The notes: generated by a model from the sequence alone, not told the origin. DNA of 8,544 bases from an uncultured Clostridia bacterium (GCA_946184215.1 CAMHER010000074.1:1-8544); one strand, 5' to 3'; shown: positions 1 through 6,218, numbered from the stretch's first letter. Translations and numbers: made by a program.

Positions 1-55
1 TCGTGCCTCGCCGACAACTTCGGCACTCCGCTGTGCTGGGTTTTGATTTTGTATA
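1..55. repeat. Intergenic repeat, copy 1 (cut by window edge)
   Basis: These 55 bases recur without a mismatch at 200-254. The segment includes GTGCC...GGCAC and ends in GGTTTTGATTTTG followed by TATA. By comparison with the second copy, it should be the right-hand part of a longer palindromic element whose left 24 bases lie before position 1. It is probably a dispersed intergenic element of the REP or MITE kind. It encodes nothing visible. Confidence 0.8.
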
Positions 56-144
56 GGTAAGCGGCATCTTTAGTGTAAAGCTTAGACGCGTCGTCGCGGA
101 CTGCGTATCGTTCGCGGCGGCATTTCCTTTTTCAAAGCCAACGC

Positions 145-267
145 CGCCTCTCATTCACTCCGTCGCTCCTCCTTTCAAAATCAAAACCGCACGGTCGCTT
201 CGTGCCTCGCCGACAACTTCGGCACTCCGCTGTGCTGGGTTTTGATTTTGTATATCCGTGAGAGGCG
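145..267. repeat. Outer nested inverted repeat around copy 2
   Basis: CGCCTCTCA at 145-153 is the exact reverse complement of TGAGAGGCG at 259-267. These 9-bp arms enclose the 13-bp arms at 176-188/238-250, so the 123-base unit can fold as nested stems. The sequence after copy 1 (from 56) does not continue the same way, so the outer arms may belong to a larger form of the element or to its insertion site. Confidence 0.55.
176..254. repeat. Intergenic palindromic repeat, copy 2 (complete)
   Basis: The element starts with CAAAATCAAAACC (176-188) and ends with its exact reverse complement GGTTTTGATTTTG (238-250), which gives 13-bp terminal inverted repeats around a 49-base middle. The middle can fold again: GCCGA (209-213) pairs with TCGGC (219-223) around a five-base loop. 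Bases 200-254 are identical to 1-55, and both copies run on into TATA. No transposase and no clear target duplication are visible. This fits a non-autonomous mobile or REP-like element, but that class is inferred from structure only. Confidence 0.75.
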
Positions 268-294
268 TCAAACCCCCGACCTCAAAACACTTTT

Positions 295-313
295 CTATGC
301 AATTATCGCATAG
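295..313. promoter_or_regulatory. Short dyad upstream of the hydrolase promoter
   Basis: CTATGC (295-300) and GCATAG (308-313) form a perfect 6-bp inverted repeat around AATTATC. It lies about 22 bases upstream of the candidate -35 box. It could be a binding site for a regulator of the five-gene operon or a chance palindrome. No regulator gene for this operon is in the window. Confidence 0.3.
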
Positions 314-334
314 CACGCTATCAGATATAAGTAT

Positions 335-363
335 TTGAATATAAGTGATTCCTTCGCTATACT
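335..363 (+). promoter_or_regulatory. Sigma-A-type promoter of the five-gene operon
   Basis: The -35 box TTGAAT (335-340) and -10 box TATACT (358-363) are separated by exactly 17 bases. Transcription would begin near 370, giving a leader of about 23 bases that contains the ribosome binding site GGAGGG (381-386), six bases before the ATG. The surrounding 300-360 stretch is AT-rich, and the hexamer ATAAGT occurs at 327-332 and again at 341-346, flanking the -35 box. Confidence 0.65.
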
Positions 364-392
364 GAGATCATCAAAATAGCGGAGGGTTTTTT

Positions 393-1346
393 ATGCCTTA
401 CGGATACATCACCAAGCTCAACGAGAATGTGGAACGGACGCATGTGCGCTACAACAATCGCTACGGCATCGCCATTGCGGCGGACGTCTATACCGCGAAG
501 GATCTGGACAGAAGCCGGAAGCACCCGGCGCTGATCGTGGGCGCGCCCTACGGCGGCGTCAAGGAGCAGGGCCCCTGCGTGTACGCCAACGAGCTGGCGC
601 AGCGGGGCTTTGTCGTGCTGACCTTCGATCAGGTCTACATGGGCGAAAGCGGCGGCGAGCCGAGGCACGTCTCCTCGCCCGATCTCTTTGCCGAGAGCTT
701 TTCCGCGGCGGTGGACTATCTCGGGGTAAAGCTTCCCTATGTTGACCGGGAAAAGATCGGCGCGATCGGCATCTGCGGCTCCGGCGGCTTTGCGCTGTCG
801 GCGGCTCAAACAGACGTGCGCATCAAGGCCGTGGCCACGGCAAGTATGTACAATATCACCGACGGGCGCTTCATGTTCGGCGGCGACAAGGCTGTGATCG
901 AGCAGATGAAGCGCGAGCTTTGCGCCCGGCGCTGGGCCGATTTTGAAAACGGCGAGCCGGAGTACAATCCCACTTTCCCCGAAGAGCCCTATGAGTACGA
1001 CAAGCGGCCGCAGGTCGATCCGCTGAGCGACGAGTGGAATCGCTTTTACGCCGTGCCGCGCGGGCATCACCCCAACGCCAGCGGCGGCTTTACCACCACC
1101 TCGATGCTCTCCATGCTGAACTTCTTTGCTCTGGACTATATCAAGGAGATCAGCCCCCGGCCCATTCTCTTCATCGCGGGCGACCGGGCACATTCCAAGC
1201 TCTTCAGCGAGCGGGCCTATGAGATGGCGGCGGAACCGAAAGAGCTGTACCTGGTGGAGGACGCCGCGCATATCGACCTCTACGACCGGGTGGATCGCAT
1301 CCCCTTTGACAAGCTCGAGCGCTTCTTCAAGGACAATCTGAAATGA
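393..1346 (+). CDS. Alpha/beta hydrolase, dienelactone-hydrolase-like
   Basis: A 317-residue cytoplasmic hydrolase with no signal peptide or membrane segment. The fold is indicated by the strand and oxyanion turn ALIVGAPYGG (46-55), the nucleophile elbow GICGSGG (126-132), the acid strand LFIAGDRAHS (259-268, Asp264) and His293 in DAAHIDLYD. The elbow permits either Cys128 (G-I-C-G-S, as in dienelactone hydrolase) or Ser130 (C-G-S-G-G) as nucleophile; I favour Ser130 because an S-G-G elbow is common in relatives such as the YcjY type. The natural substrate, an ester or a small activated carbonyl compound, cannot be read from sequence. The ATG at 393 has GGAGGG six bases upstream and opens the operon; its last four bases overlap the next gene. 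Family assignment is firm, function is not. Confidence 0.88.
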   Translation: MPYGYITKLNENVERTHVRYNNRYGIAIAADVYTAKDLDRSRKHPALIVGAPYGGVKEQGPCVYANELAQRGFVVLTFDQVYMGESGGEPRHVSSPDLFAESFSAAVDYLGVKLPYVDREKIGAIGICGSGGFALSAAQTDVRIKAVATASMYNITDGRFMFGGDKAVIEQMKRELCARRWADFENGEPEYNPTFPEEPYEYDKRPQVDPLSDEWNRFYAVPRGHHPNASGGFTTTSMLSMLNFFALDYIKEISPRPILFIAGDRAHSKLFSERAYEMAAEPKELYLVEDAAHIDLYDRVDRIPFDKLERFFKDNLK

Positions 1347-1564
1347 TGCAGGACGAACGGAGCATTGCGCAGAATCTGCGGGACGCAGGCTGCGGCACAG
1401 AAGAAATCGAAGCGATCGTGGGCTGCTGGCGAAGGGGCGATCTTGCACAGATGAAGAAACGGCTCGCCGCCTGTCGGCGCGAACAGCTGGATCGGCTGCA
1501 CGAGAAGCAAAAGTGCATTGACCGGCTGGATTATCTTTGCTACCGGCTTGAAAAAGAGAAATAA
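1343..1564 (+). CDS. Small helical protein (hypothetical), MerR-tail-like
   Basis: A 73-residue charged protein without signal peptide. It overlaps the hydrolase stop by four bases (ATGA), with AAGGA at 1329-1333 nine bases upstream, so it is probably translationally coupled. The N-terminal half (about 7-40, LRDAGCGTEEIEAIVGCWRR) looks like a short helical hairpin. The C-terminal half (about 45-73, REQLDRLHEKQKCIDRLDYL) has a heptad-like pattern and resembles the C-terminal dimerisation helix of MerR-family regulators, but there is no DNA-binding domain. From memory, similar stand-alone proteins occur in Clostridia and are labelled hypothetical. Possible roles are a dimeric partner or small regulator of a neighbouring enzyme; this is inference. 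The overlap and operon position argue strongly that the gene is real. Confidence 0.75.
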   Translation: MMQDERSIAQNLRDAGCGTEEIEAIVGCWRRGDLAQMKKRLAACRREQLDRLHEKQKCIDRLDYLCYRLEKEK

Positions 1565-1575
1565 GGAGAAACATC

Positions 1576-2112
1576 ATGAAGAAGATTTTGATCGTATCGA
1601 CAAGTCCCCGCAAAAACAGCAATTCCGAGTCGCTGGCCCTGGCCTTTGCCGAGGGCGCGAAAGCCGCCGGGCATGAGGTGGACTTTGTCTCCCTGCGCGG
1701 AAAAACCGTAAATTTCTGCCGCGGCTGCTTTGTGTGTCAGGAAAAGCAGCGCTGTGTGATCCATGACGACGCGGATGAGCTCTGCCGGAAGGCGCTGCAA
1801 GCCGACGTGCTGGTTTTTGCCACGCCCATCTACTACTACGAGATGTCCGGCCAGCTCAAGACCCTGCTGGATCGCTTTAACCCCCTGTTTCCCAGCGACT
1901 ATGCCTTTCGGGACGTCTACCTGCTGACCGCCGCGGCGGAGGATGAAAGCCATGTCCCCGCGCGCGCCGTCAGCGGCGTGGAGGGCTGGATCGCGTGCTT
2001 TGAGCGCGCCCGCCTGGCCGGAAGCGTCTTCATGGGCGGCGTGACCGGGGCCGGCGAGAATCCGACGCATCCGGCGCTGGAGGAAGCCCGCCGCATGGGG
2101 CAAAGCGTATGA
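1576..2112 (+). CDS. NAD(P)H-dependent FMN reductase / iron-sulfur flavoprotein-like
   Basis: A 178-residue flavodoxin-fold protein, expected to bind FMN and transfer electrons in the cytoplasm. The FMN phosphate loop is STSPRKNSNS (8-17) after the first strand KKILIV. The flavin-contacting segment is ATPIYYYEMSGQLKTLLDR (82-100). Between them lies a Cys cluster, C48-x2-C51-x2-C54-x5-C60, followed by DD. This spacing matches the compact CX2CX2CX4-7C motif of archaeal and clostridial iron-sulfur flavoproteins, so a [4Fe-4S] cluster is possible. Many simpler NADPH-dependent FMN reductases carry the same motif without a proven cluster. AAGGAG (1563-1568) is seven bases before the ATG. The 3' end overlaps the lipoprotein gene by four bases (ATGA). 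Length is normal for the family. The acceptor substrate is unknown. Confidence 0.88.
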   Translation: MKKILIVSTSPRKNSNSESLALAFAEGAKAAGHEVDFVSLRGKTVNFCRGCFVCQEKQRCVIHDDADELCRKALQADVLVFATPIYYYEMSGQLKTLLDRFNPLFPSDYAFRDVYLLTAAAEDESHVPARAVSGVEGWIACFERARLAGSVFMGGVTGAGENPTHPALEEARRMGQSV

Positions 2113-2675
2113 GAAAGCTTCTGGGATTTGCCCTGCCGCTGTGCCTGACGCTGCTCCTTCTTTGCGGCTGCGGGGCAGAGAAGCAGCCCCTCCCCGCGCA
2201 GCCGGAGACGGCTGGCACGCAGGCGGCTGAAGAGACGCCGCAGCCTTCTGAAACGGTCGGAGCGGAGGAGGAAGCCGAGCCTGCCCCGGCGGAAATAACA
2301 ACGGAAAGGGAGGAGCATGAGGAGATGCAGATGAAAATAGGCGACACCGTCGTTGCGGTGGAATGGGAACATAACGAATCCGTTGAGGCGCTGCGGGCGC
2401 TTGCAGAGGATCATCCGCTGACGGTTGAAATGTCCATGTACGGCGGCTTTGAGCAGGTCGGCTCCCTCGGGCAGAGCCTGCCCCGGAACGATGTGCAGAC
2501 CACTACAAGCGCCGGGGACATCGTCCTGTATTCCGGCAATCAGATCGTCGTGTTCTACGGCTCCAACTCCTGGGCCTATACAAGGCTCGGCCGCGTCAGC
2601 GACAAGACGGCGGAGGAACTGACGGCGCTGCTCGGAAATGGCGACGTGACGATCACAATCGAAAAATCATGGTGA
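2109..2675 (+). CDS. Lipoprotein with cyclophilin-like domain
   Basis: A 188-residue exported lipoprotein. The signal peptide has MRK, a hydrophobic core (LLGFALPLCLTLLLL) and the lipobox LCGC, with Cys21 as the likely lipidated residue. Residues 22-73 form a low-complexity Pro/Glu/Ala/Thr linker that would hold the domain away from the membrane. Residues 75-188 (from MKIGDTVVAVEW to TITIEKSW) match the cyclophilin-like family of TM1367 type (DUF369/Cyclophil_like2), with MYGGFEQVGSLGQSLP, AGDIVLYSGNQIVVFYG and SWAYTRLGRV as landmarks. That family shares the cyclophilin barrel but is not known to me as a proline isomerase. Translation begins inside the flavoprotein stop codon (ATGA), with only a weak GGGG before it. 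Flavodoxin-like and cyclophilin-like genes often sit together in Firmicutes (from memory). The function is unknown. Confidence 0.85.
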   Translation: MRKLLGFALPLCLTLLLLCGCGAEKQPLPAQPETAGTQAAEETPQPSETVGAEEEAEPAPAEITTEREEHEEMQMKIGDTVVAVEWEHNESVEALRALAEDHPLTVEMSMYGGFEQVGSLGQSLPRNDVQTTTSAGDIVLYSGNQIVVFYGSNSWAYTRLGRVSDKTAEELTALLGNGDVTITIEKSW

Positions 2676-2681
2676 AGGAAG
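2675..2681 (+). promoter_or_regulatory. Ribosome binding site that fixes the DUF3737 start
   Basis: AAGGAAG lies eight bases before the ATG at 2690. An in-frame ATG at 2669 has no such site and would overlap the lipoprotein gene. The family's usual N terminus begins just before ENK-x-F-DEERALYG, which also favours 2690. Confidence 0.65.
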
Positions 2682-2689
2682 AACAAAAC

Positions 2690-3541
2690 ATGACAGTTTA
2701 TGAAAACAAGCGCTTTGATGAGGAACGCGCGCTGTACGGCAGCTGCGGCGTGGAACTGAACAACTGCCGTTTTGACGGCCCGGCCGACGGCGAGAGCGCC
2801 CTCAAGGAGAGCCGGGAGATCCGGGTCAAGGACTGCTTTTTCAACCTGCGCTATCCCTTCTGGCATGACAGCGATCTTCGCATCACCGGCAGCGAGCTGA
2901 CGCCGCTTTGCCGCGCAGCGCTGTGGTACTCGGAAAACGTGCGGATCAAGAACACAAAGCTCCACGGCATCAAAGCCCTGCGGGAGTGTGCCGATGTTGC
3001 CATGTCCGGCTGCGAGATCGTTTCCCCGGAATTCGGCTGGTCGGTTCGCGGAATTGAGATGAACGACTGCAGCGCCGAGAGCGAATACTTTATGCTGCGC
3101 TCGGAGCGGCTCCGCTTCGACCGGGTGAAGCTCAAGGGAAAGTATTCCTTCCAGTACATTACCGACTCTGTTTTTACCAACTGCAAATTTGATACCAAAG
3201 ACGCCTTCTGGCACGCGAAAAACGTGCTGGTCAAGGACAGCGTGATCAAAGGCGAATATCTGGCCTGGTACTGTGAGAACGTGCGCTTTGAAAACTGCAC
3301 CATCATCGGCACCCAGCCGCTCTGCTACTGCAAGGGCCTGAGACTTGTCAACTGCCGCATGACCGACACGGACCTCGCCTTTGAAAAGTCCGAGGTGGAG
3401 GCCACGCTGACGGCGCCGATCCTCAGCATCAAAAATCCGCGCGCCGGCCGCATTCAAGTGCCGGGAGCGGGCGAGATCATCATGGACGACCCGGCGGCAA
3501 AGGGGCAGGTGCTTCTTTGCGAAACCGGGGCCGGCAAATAA
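2690..3541 (+). CDS. DUF3737 family protein, predicted right-handed beta-helix
   Basis: A 283-residue protein without signal peptide, recognised by its start ENKRFDEERALYG (5-17), FDGPADGESALKES (28-41) and FNLRYPFWHD (51-60). The middle is a ladder of short strands. NNCRF, KDCFF, SGCEI, NDCSA, TNCKF, ENCTI and VNCRM place Cys at 26, 49, 108, 127, 165, 203 and 222, with related turns near 68, 88, 146 and 184. The period is therefore about 19-20 residues, as expected for coils of a parallel beta-helix with a Cys/Asn stack. Bulky pairs such as FWHD (57-60) and FWHA (173-176) recur at similar places in coils. The length is typical for the family. It starts 14 bases after the lipoprotein stop and is last in the operon, just before the terminator. 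No catalytic function is established to my knowledge. Confidence 0.85.
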   Translation: MTVYENKRFDEERALYGSCGVELNNCRFDGPADGESALKESREIRVKDCFFNLRYPFWHDSDLRITGSELTPLCRAALWYSENVRIKNTKLHGIKALRECADVAMSGCEIVSPEFGWSVRGIEMNDCSAESEYFMLRSERLRFDRVKLKGKYSFQYITDSVFTNCKFDTKDAFWHAKNVLVKDSVIKGEYLAWYCENVRFENCTIIGTQPLCYCKGLRLVNCRMTDTDLAFEKSEVEATLTAPILSIKNPRAGRIQVPGAGEIIMDDPAAKGQVLLCETGAGK

Positions 3542-3571
3542 GAAAAGAAGACGGAAAAAGTGCAGCATGAC

Positions 3572-3599
3572 TTTTCTGATGAAAGATTATATCAGAAAA
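3572..3599. repeat. Inverted repeat ahead of the terminator
   Basis: TTTTCTGAT (3572-3580) pairs perfectly with ATCAGAAAA (3591-3599) around a ten-base AT-rich loop. No T run follows it, so it is not a terminator itself. It may be an RNA-stabilising hairpin at the 3' end of the five-gene transcript or a chance AT-rich palindrome. Confidence 0.35.
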
Positions 3600-3633
3600 C
3601 AGTATCAAAGAGTGGTTCCAGTATAACTCCATA

Positions 3634-3684
3634 AAAAAACAGGAAAGAGAGCACCGCAGTGAGGTGCTCTCTTTCCTGTTTTTT
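3634..3684. terminator. Bidirectional rho-independent terminator
   Basis: The arms 3634-3655 and 3663-3684 are perfectly complementary over 22 bp (A-run, CAGGAAAGAGAGCACC core), with the seven-base loop GCAGTGA. The + strand stem ends in TTTTTT; on the - strand the run of seven A at 3633-3639 gives the U tract. It lies between the + strand operon ending at 3541 and the - strand phosphorylase gene ending at 3775, so it serves both. A GC-rich 90-base stretch (3685-3774) separates it from the phosphorylase stop codon and holds no gene that I can see. Confidence 0.92.
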
Positions 3685-3774
3685 GCCTGCCCGTCAGCGC
3701 CGAGACGGCACCGCATCGCAAGCGGCGCGTGCGTCCGGCGGCCACGGGCGGGCGAAACGCTTCCAAAAGGCTGC

Positions 3775-6210
3775 TCAGCCCATGCGGACGAGAACGGAGA
3801 CGCGGCTTCCCGCGCGCTGCACGGGCAGGATATTTCCCTCCAGCTTTCTGCCGTCGAGGGTGACGGAAGCCACGCCCTTTTCCACGCCGTCCGGGTTTTC
3901 CACGCGGATTTCGTATTCGGCGCCGCGGTAGCGGCGGACGACGGTGAAGCGGCGCACAGAGGCGGGAACACAGGGATCGATCCGCAGACCGTCCAGCGTG
4001 GGCTGCACGCCCAGGATCGCCTGGGAAATACTCAGGAAGGTCCAGGCGGCGGTGCCGGTAAGCCAGCTGTTCTTGCCCTCGCCGAAGCTGGCCGCGTCCT
4101 TCCCGGCGATCATCTGGCTGTAGACATAGGGCTCGGTGCGGTGGATCTCGCTGATGTCCTCGATATAGGCGGGCGCTGTGCGGCGATAGACCTCAAAGGC
4201 GCGTCTTCCGTGGCCAAGCTCGGCCTCGGCGCAGACGATCCAGGGGTTGTTGTGGCAGAAAATGCCGGCATTTTCCTTGTATCCGGGGGGATAGCTGGAG
4301 ATCTCGCCCAGCTCCAGATGATAGCGGGTATAGGCGGGCTGCAGCAGCACGATGCCGTACTTGGTGTCAAGCCGCTCTTCCACGCTCTTCATGGCGCGTG
4401 CGGCCTCACCGCTCTGCTTGCCGATGCCGGCCATGACGCACATGCCCTGCGGCTCGATAAAGATCTTGCCCTCTTCGCAGGCCGCGCCGCCGACAACATG
4501 ACCAAAGGCGTCATAGGCGCGGCGGAACCATTCGCCGTCCCAGCCGCTGTCAAGCACCGTGCGCTCCATGTCTGCCACGGCCTTTTCCGCCTCCGCCGCC
4601 TCGCTGTCAAGGCCGAGATGGCGGCAGATATCCGCCCAGGCGCGGCCGTATTTGACAAACATGCCGGCAATGAATACGCTCTCGGCCACAGGCCCTTCGC
4701 TTGGCCCGGTGACCTGGAAGCTCTCGCCCGGGTGCGCGGAGAAGCAGTTGAGATTCAAACAGTCGTTCCAGTCGGCCCGGCCGATCAGCGGCAGACCGTG
4801 GGGCCCCAGATGCGTGCAGGTATAACGGAAGCTGCGGCGCAGGTGCTCGAGCAGGGGCCGGGCCAGCGCCGGATCGTTGTCAAAGTCCACGCTCTCATCA
4901 AGAATGCTCCAGTCGCCCGTCTCACGCAGATAGGCGTCAACGCCGGCGATCAGCCACAGCGGGTCGTCGTTGAAGCCGCTGCCCACGGCGAGGTTGCCCT
5001 TTTTGGTCAGGGGCTGATACTGGTGATAGGCGCTGCCGTCGGGGAACTGGGTGGCGGCGATGTCCAGAATACGCTCGCGGGCCCGTTCCGGGATCATATG
5101 CACGAAGCCGAGCAGATCCTGGCAGGAATCACGGAAGCCCATCCCGCGCCCCATGCCGGATTCGAAATAACTGGCCGAGCGGCTCATATTGAAGGTGACC
5201 ATACACTGGTACTGGTTCCAGATATTGACCATGCGGTCAAGCTTTTCCTCCCCTGACGTGAGCCGATAGGCGCTCAGCAGCTCCTCCCAATAGCTGCCCA
5301 GCGCGCTGAGCGCGGCATCAAAGGCCTCGTTTCCGGCATAGCGCGCGATCATGGCATGGGCGCGCGTCTTGTTGATCACCCCCGGCGCCTCCCACTTCTC
5401 CTCCTGCGGGTTTTCCACATAGCCCAGGCCGAAGATCAGGCTTTCGCTCTGGCCGGGGAGAAGCGTGAGATCGAACTGCTCCGCCGCAATGGGCTGCCAG
5501 CCGTGGGCGACGCTGTTGGTGCAGCCTTCGCCGAAGACGGCCGCCGGATGGGCGGGGGAGCCGTAGACGCCGAGAAAGGCGTCGCGGGCGGTGTCAAAGG
5601 CGGCGCAGGGGCGGTCTGCCCAGAAAACCGCATAGTGGTCACGCCGCTCACGGTATTCGGTCTTGTGATAGATCGCGCCAAGCTCGATCTCCACCTCGCC
5701 GGTGGAGTAGTTGCGCTGAAAGTTTGAGGCGTCGTCCATCGCATCCCAGAGACAGAATTCCAAATAGGAGAAGACCCGCGGTGATTTGACCGCGCCGCTG
5801 TCGTTGCGAAGCGTAAGACGCATCAGCAGACAGTTGTCGCCCCGGGGGACAAACAGCTCCTGACGGGCATAAAGGCCGTCCTTTTCGCCCTCGATCACCG
5901 TATAACCCAGACCGTGGCGGCAGCGGTAGCTGTCCAGCTCCGCCTGCACGGGCTGCCAGCCGGGGTTCCAGACGCTCTTCCCGTCCCGAATATAAATACG
6001 GAAGCCCTCGGAGTCGAGCGGGCAGTTGTTGTAGCGATAACGCGTCAGACGGCGCAGCCGCGCGTCACGGTAAAAAGCATAGCCGCCGGCCGTGTTCGAA
6101 CAGAGCGCAAAGAAATCCTCACAGCCCAGATAGTTGATCCAGGGCAGCGGCGTGCGCGGCGTCGTGATGACATATTCCTTTCTGGCATCGTCAAAAAAAC
6201 CGTATTTCAT
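3775..6210 (-). CDS. cbp: Cellobiose phosphorylase (GH94)
   Basis: An 811-residue cytoplasmic enzyme that reversibly splits cellobiose with phosphate into alpha-glucose 1-phosphate and glucose, saving an ATP. The N terminus KYGFFDDARKEYVITTPRTP and the length match clostridial cellobiose phosphorylase (811 residues in C. thermocellum, from memory). The general acid is Asp483 in RADWNDCLNLNCF (478-490), equivalent to Asp490 of the Cellulomonas gilvus enzyme. Phosphate-site residues are present: Arg344, His653 in FCHNNPW, and Thr718-Gly719 in WLTGTAAW. Acceptor-site candidates Arg355, Asp361, Glu636 and Tyr640 also fall at consistent offsets. The ATG at 6210 is chosen because AGGAG (6219-6223) precedes it and the family starts here; the frame stays open to 6594 but that part is the promoter region. 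It is divergent from the LacI-type gene. Laminaribiose or another beta-glucoside is a less likely substrate. Confidence 0.95.
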   Translation of the reverse strand: MKYGFFDDARKEYVITTPRTPLPWINYLGCEDFFALCSNTAGGYAFYRDARLRRLTRYRYNNCPLDSEGFRIYIRDGKSVWNPGWQPVQAELDSYRCRHGLGYTVIEGEKDGLYARQELFVPRGDNCLLMRLTLRNDSGAVKSPRVFSYLEFCLWDAMDDASNFQRNYSTGEVEIELGAIYHKTEYRERRDHYAVFWADRPCAAFDTARDAFLGVYGSPAHPAAVFGEGCTNSVAHGWQPIAAEQFDLTLLPGQSESLIFGLGYVENPQEEKWEAPGVINKTRAHAMIARYAGNEAFDAALSALGSYWEELLSAYRLTSGEEKLDRMVNIWNQYQCMVTFNMSRSASYFESGMGRGMGFRDSCQDLLGFVHMIPERARERILDIAATQFPDGSAYHQYQPLTKKGNLAVGSGFNDDPLWLIAGVDAYLRETGDWSILDESVDFDNDPALARPLLEHLRRSFRYTCTHLGPHGLPLIGRADWNDCLNLNCFSAHPGESFQVTGPSEGPVAESVFIAGMFVKYGRAWADICRHLGLDSEAAEAEKAVADMERTVLDSGWDGEWFRRAYDAFGHVVGGAACEEGKIFIEPQGMCVMAGIGKQSGEAARAMKSVEERLDTKYGIVLLQPAYTRYHLELGEISSYPPGYKENAGIFCHNNPWIVCAEAELGHGRRAFEVYRRTAPAYIEDISEIHRTEPYVYSQMIAGKDAASFGEGKNSWLTGTAAWTFLSISQAILGVQPTLDGLRIDPCVPASVRRFTVVRRYRGAEYEIRVENPDGVEKGVASVTLDGRKLEGNILPVQRAGSRVSVLVRMG

Positions 6211-6218
6211 ATGTAGAT

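Larger units (their letters stand above)
1..392. other. Non-coding leader region with palindromic repeats
   Basis: No convincing gene lies in this stretch. It holds two copies of a repeat (1-55 and 176-254), a larger nested inverted repeat (145-267), a small dyad (295-313) and the promoter and ribosome binding site of the hydrolase gene. The part between the repeat copies (56-144) has only short inverted pieces, such as GGCGGC at 116-121 facing GCCGCC at 143-148. Positions 268-294 show nothing I can name. The open frame that crosses the region on the - strand is the shadow of the hydrolase gene. Confidence 0.75.

Noticed and set aside
1..254. CRISPR array
   Set aside because: Only two 55-base repeat copies with a 144-base gap, the repeat itself is an internal palindrome, and no cas genes are present.
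357..1622. 421-codon open frame on the - strand across the hydrolase gene
   Set aside because: It runs through the operon promoter and two well-supported + strand genes and resembles no known family.
2669..2689. Upstream ATG for DUF3737, giving seven more residues
   Set aside because: It has no ribosome binding site and adds residues not typical of the family. AAGGAAG is correctly spaced for the ATG at 2690.
2576..3568. 330-codon open frame on the - strand opposite DUF3737
   Set aside because: The + strand frame encodes a recognisable DUF3737 protein with a proper start. The antisense frame is a codon-bias shadow.
3664..5256. 530-codon open frame on the + strand antisense to the phosphorylase gene
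   Set aside because: It lies inside a clear GH94 gene on the other strand, begins within the terminator stem, has low-complexity Ala/Gly/Val/His-rich content and no ribosome binding site. Long antisense frames are expected in GC-rich DNA.
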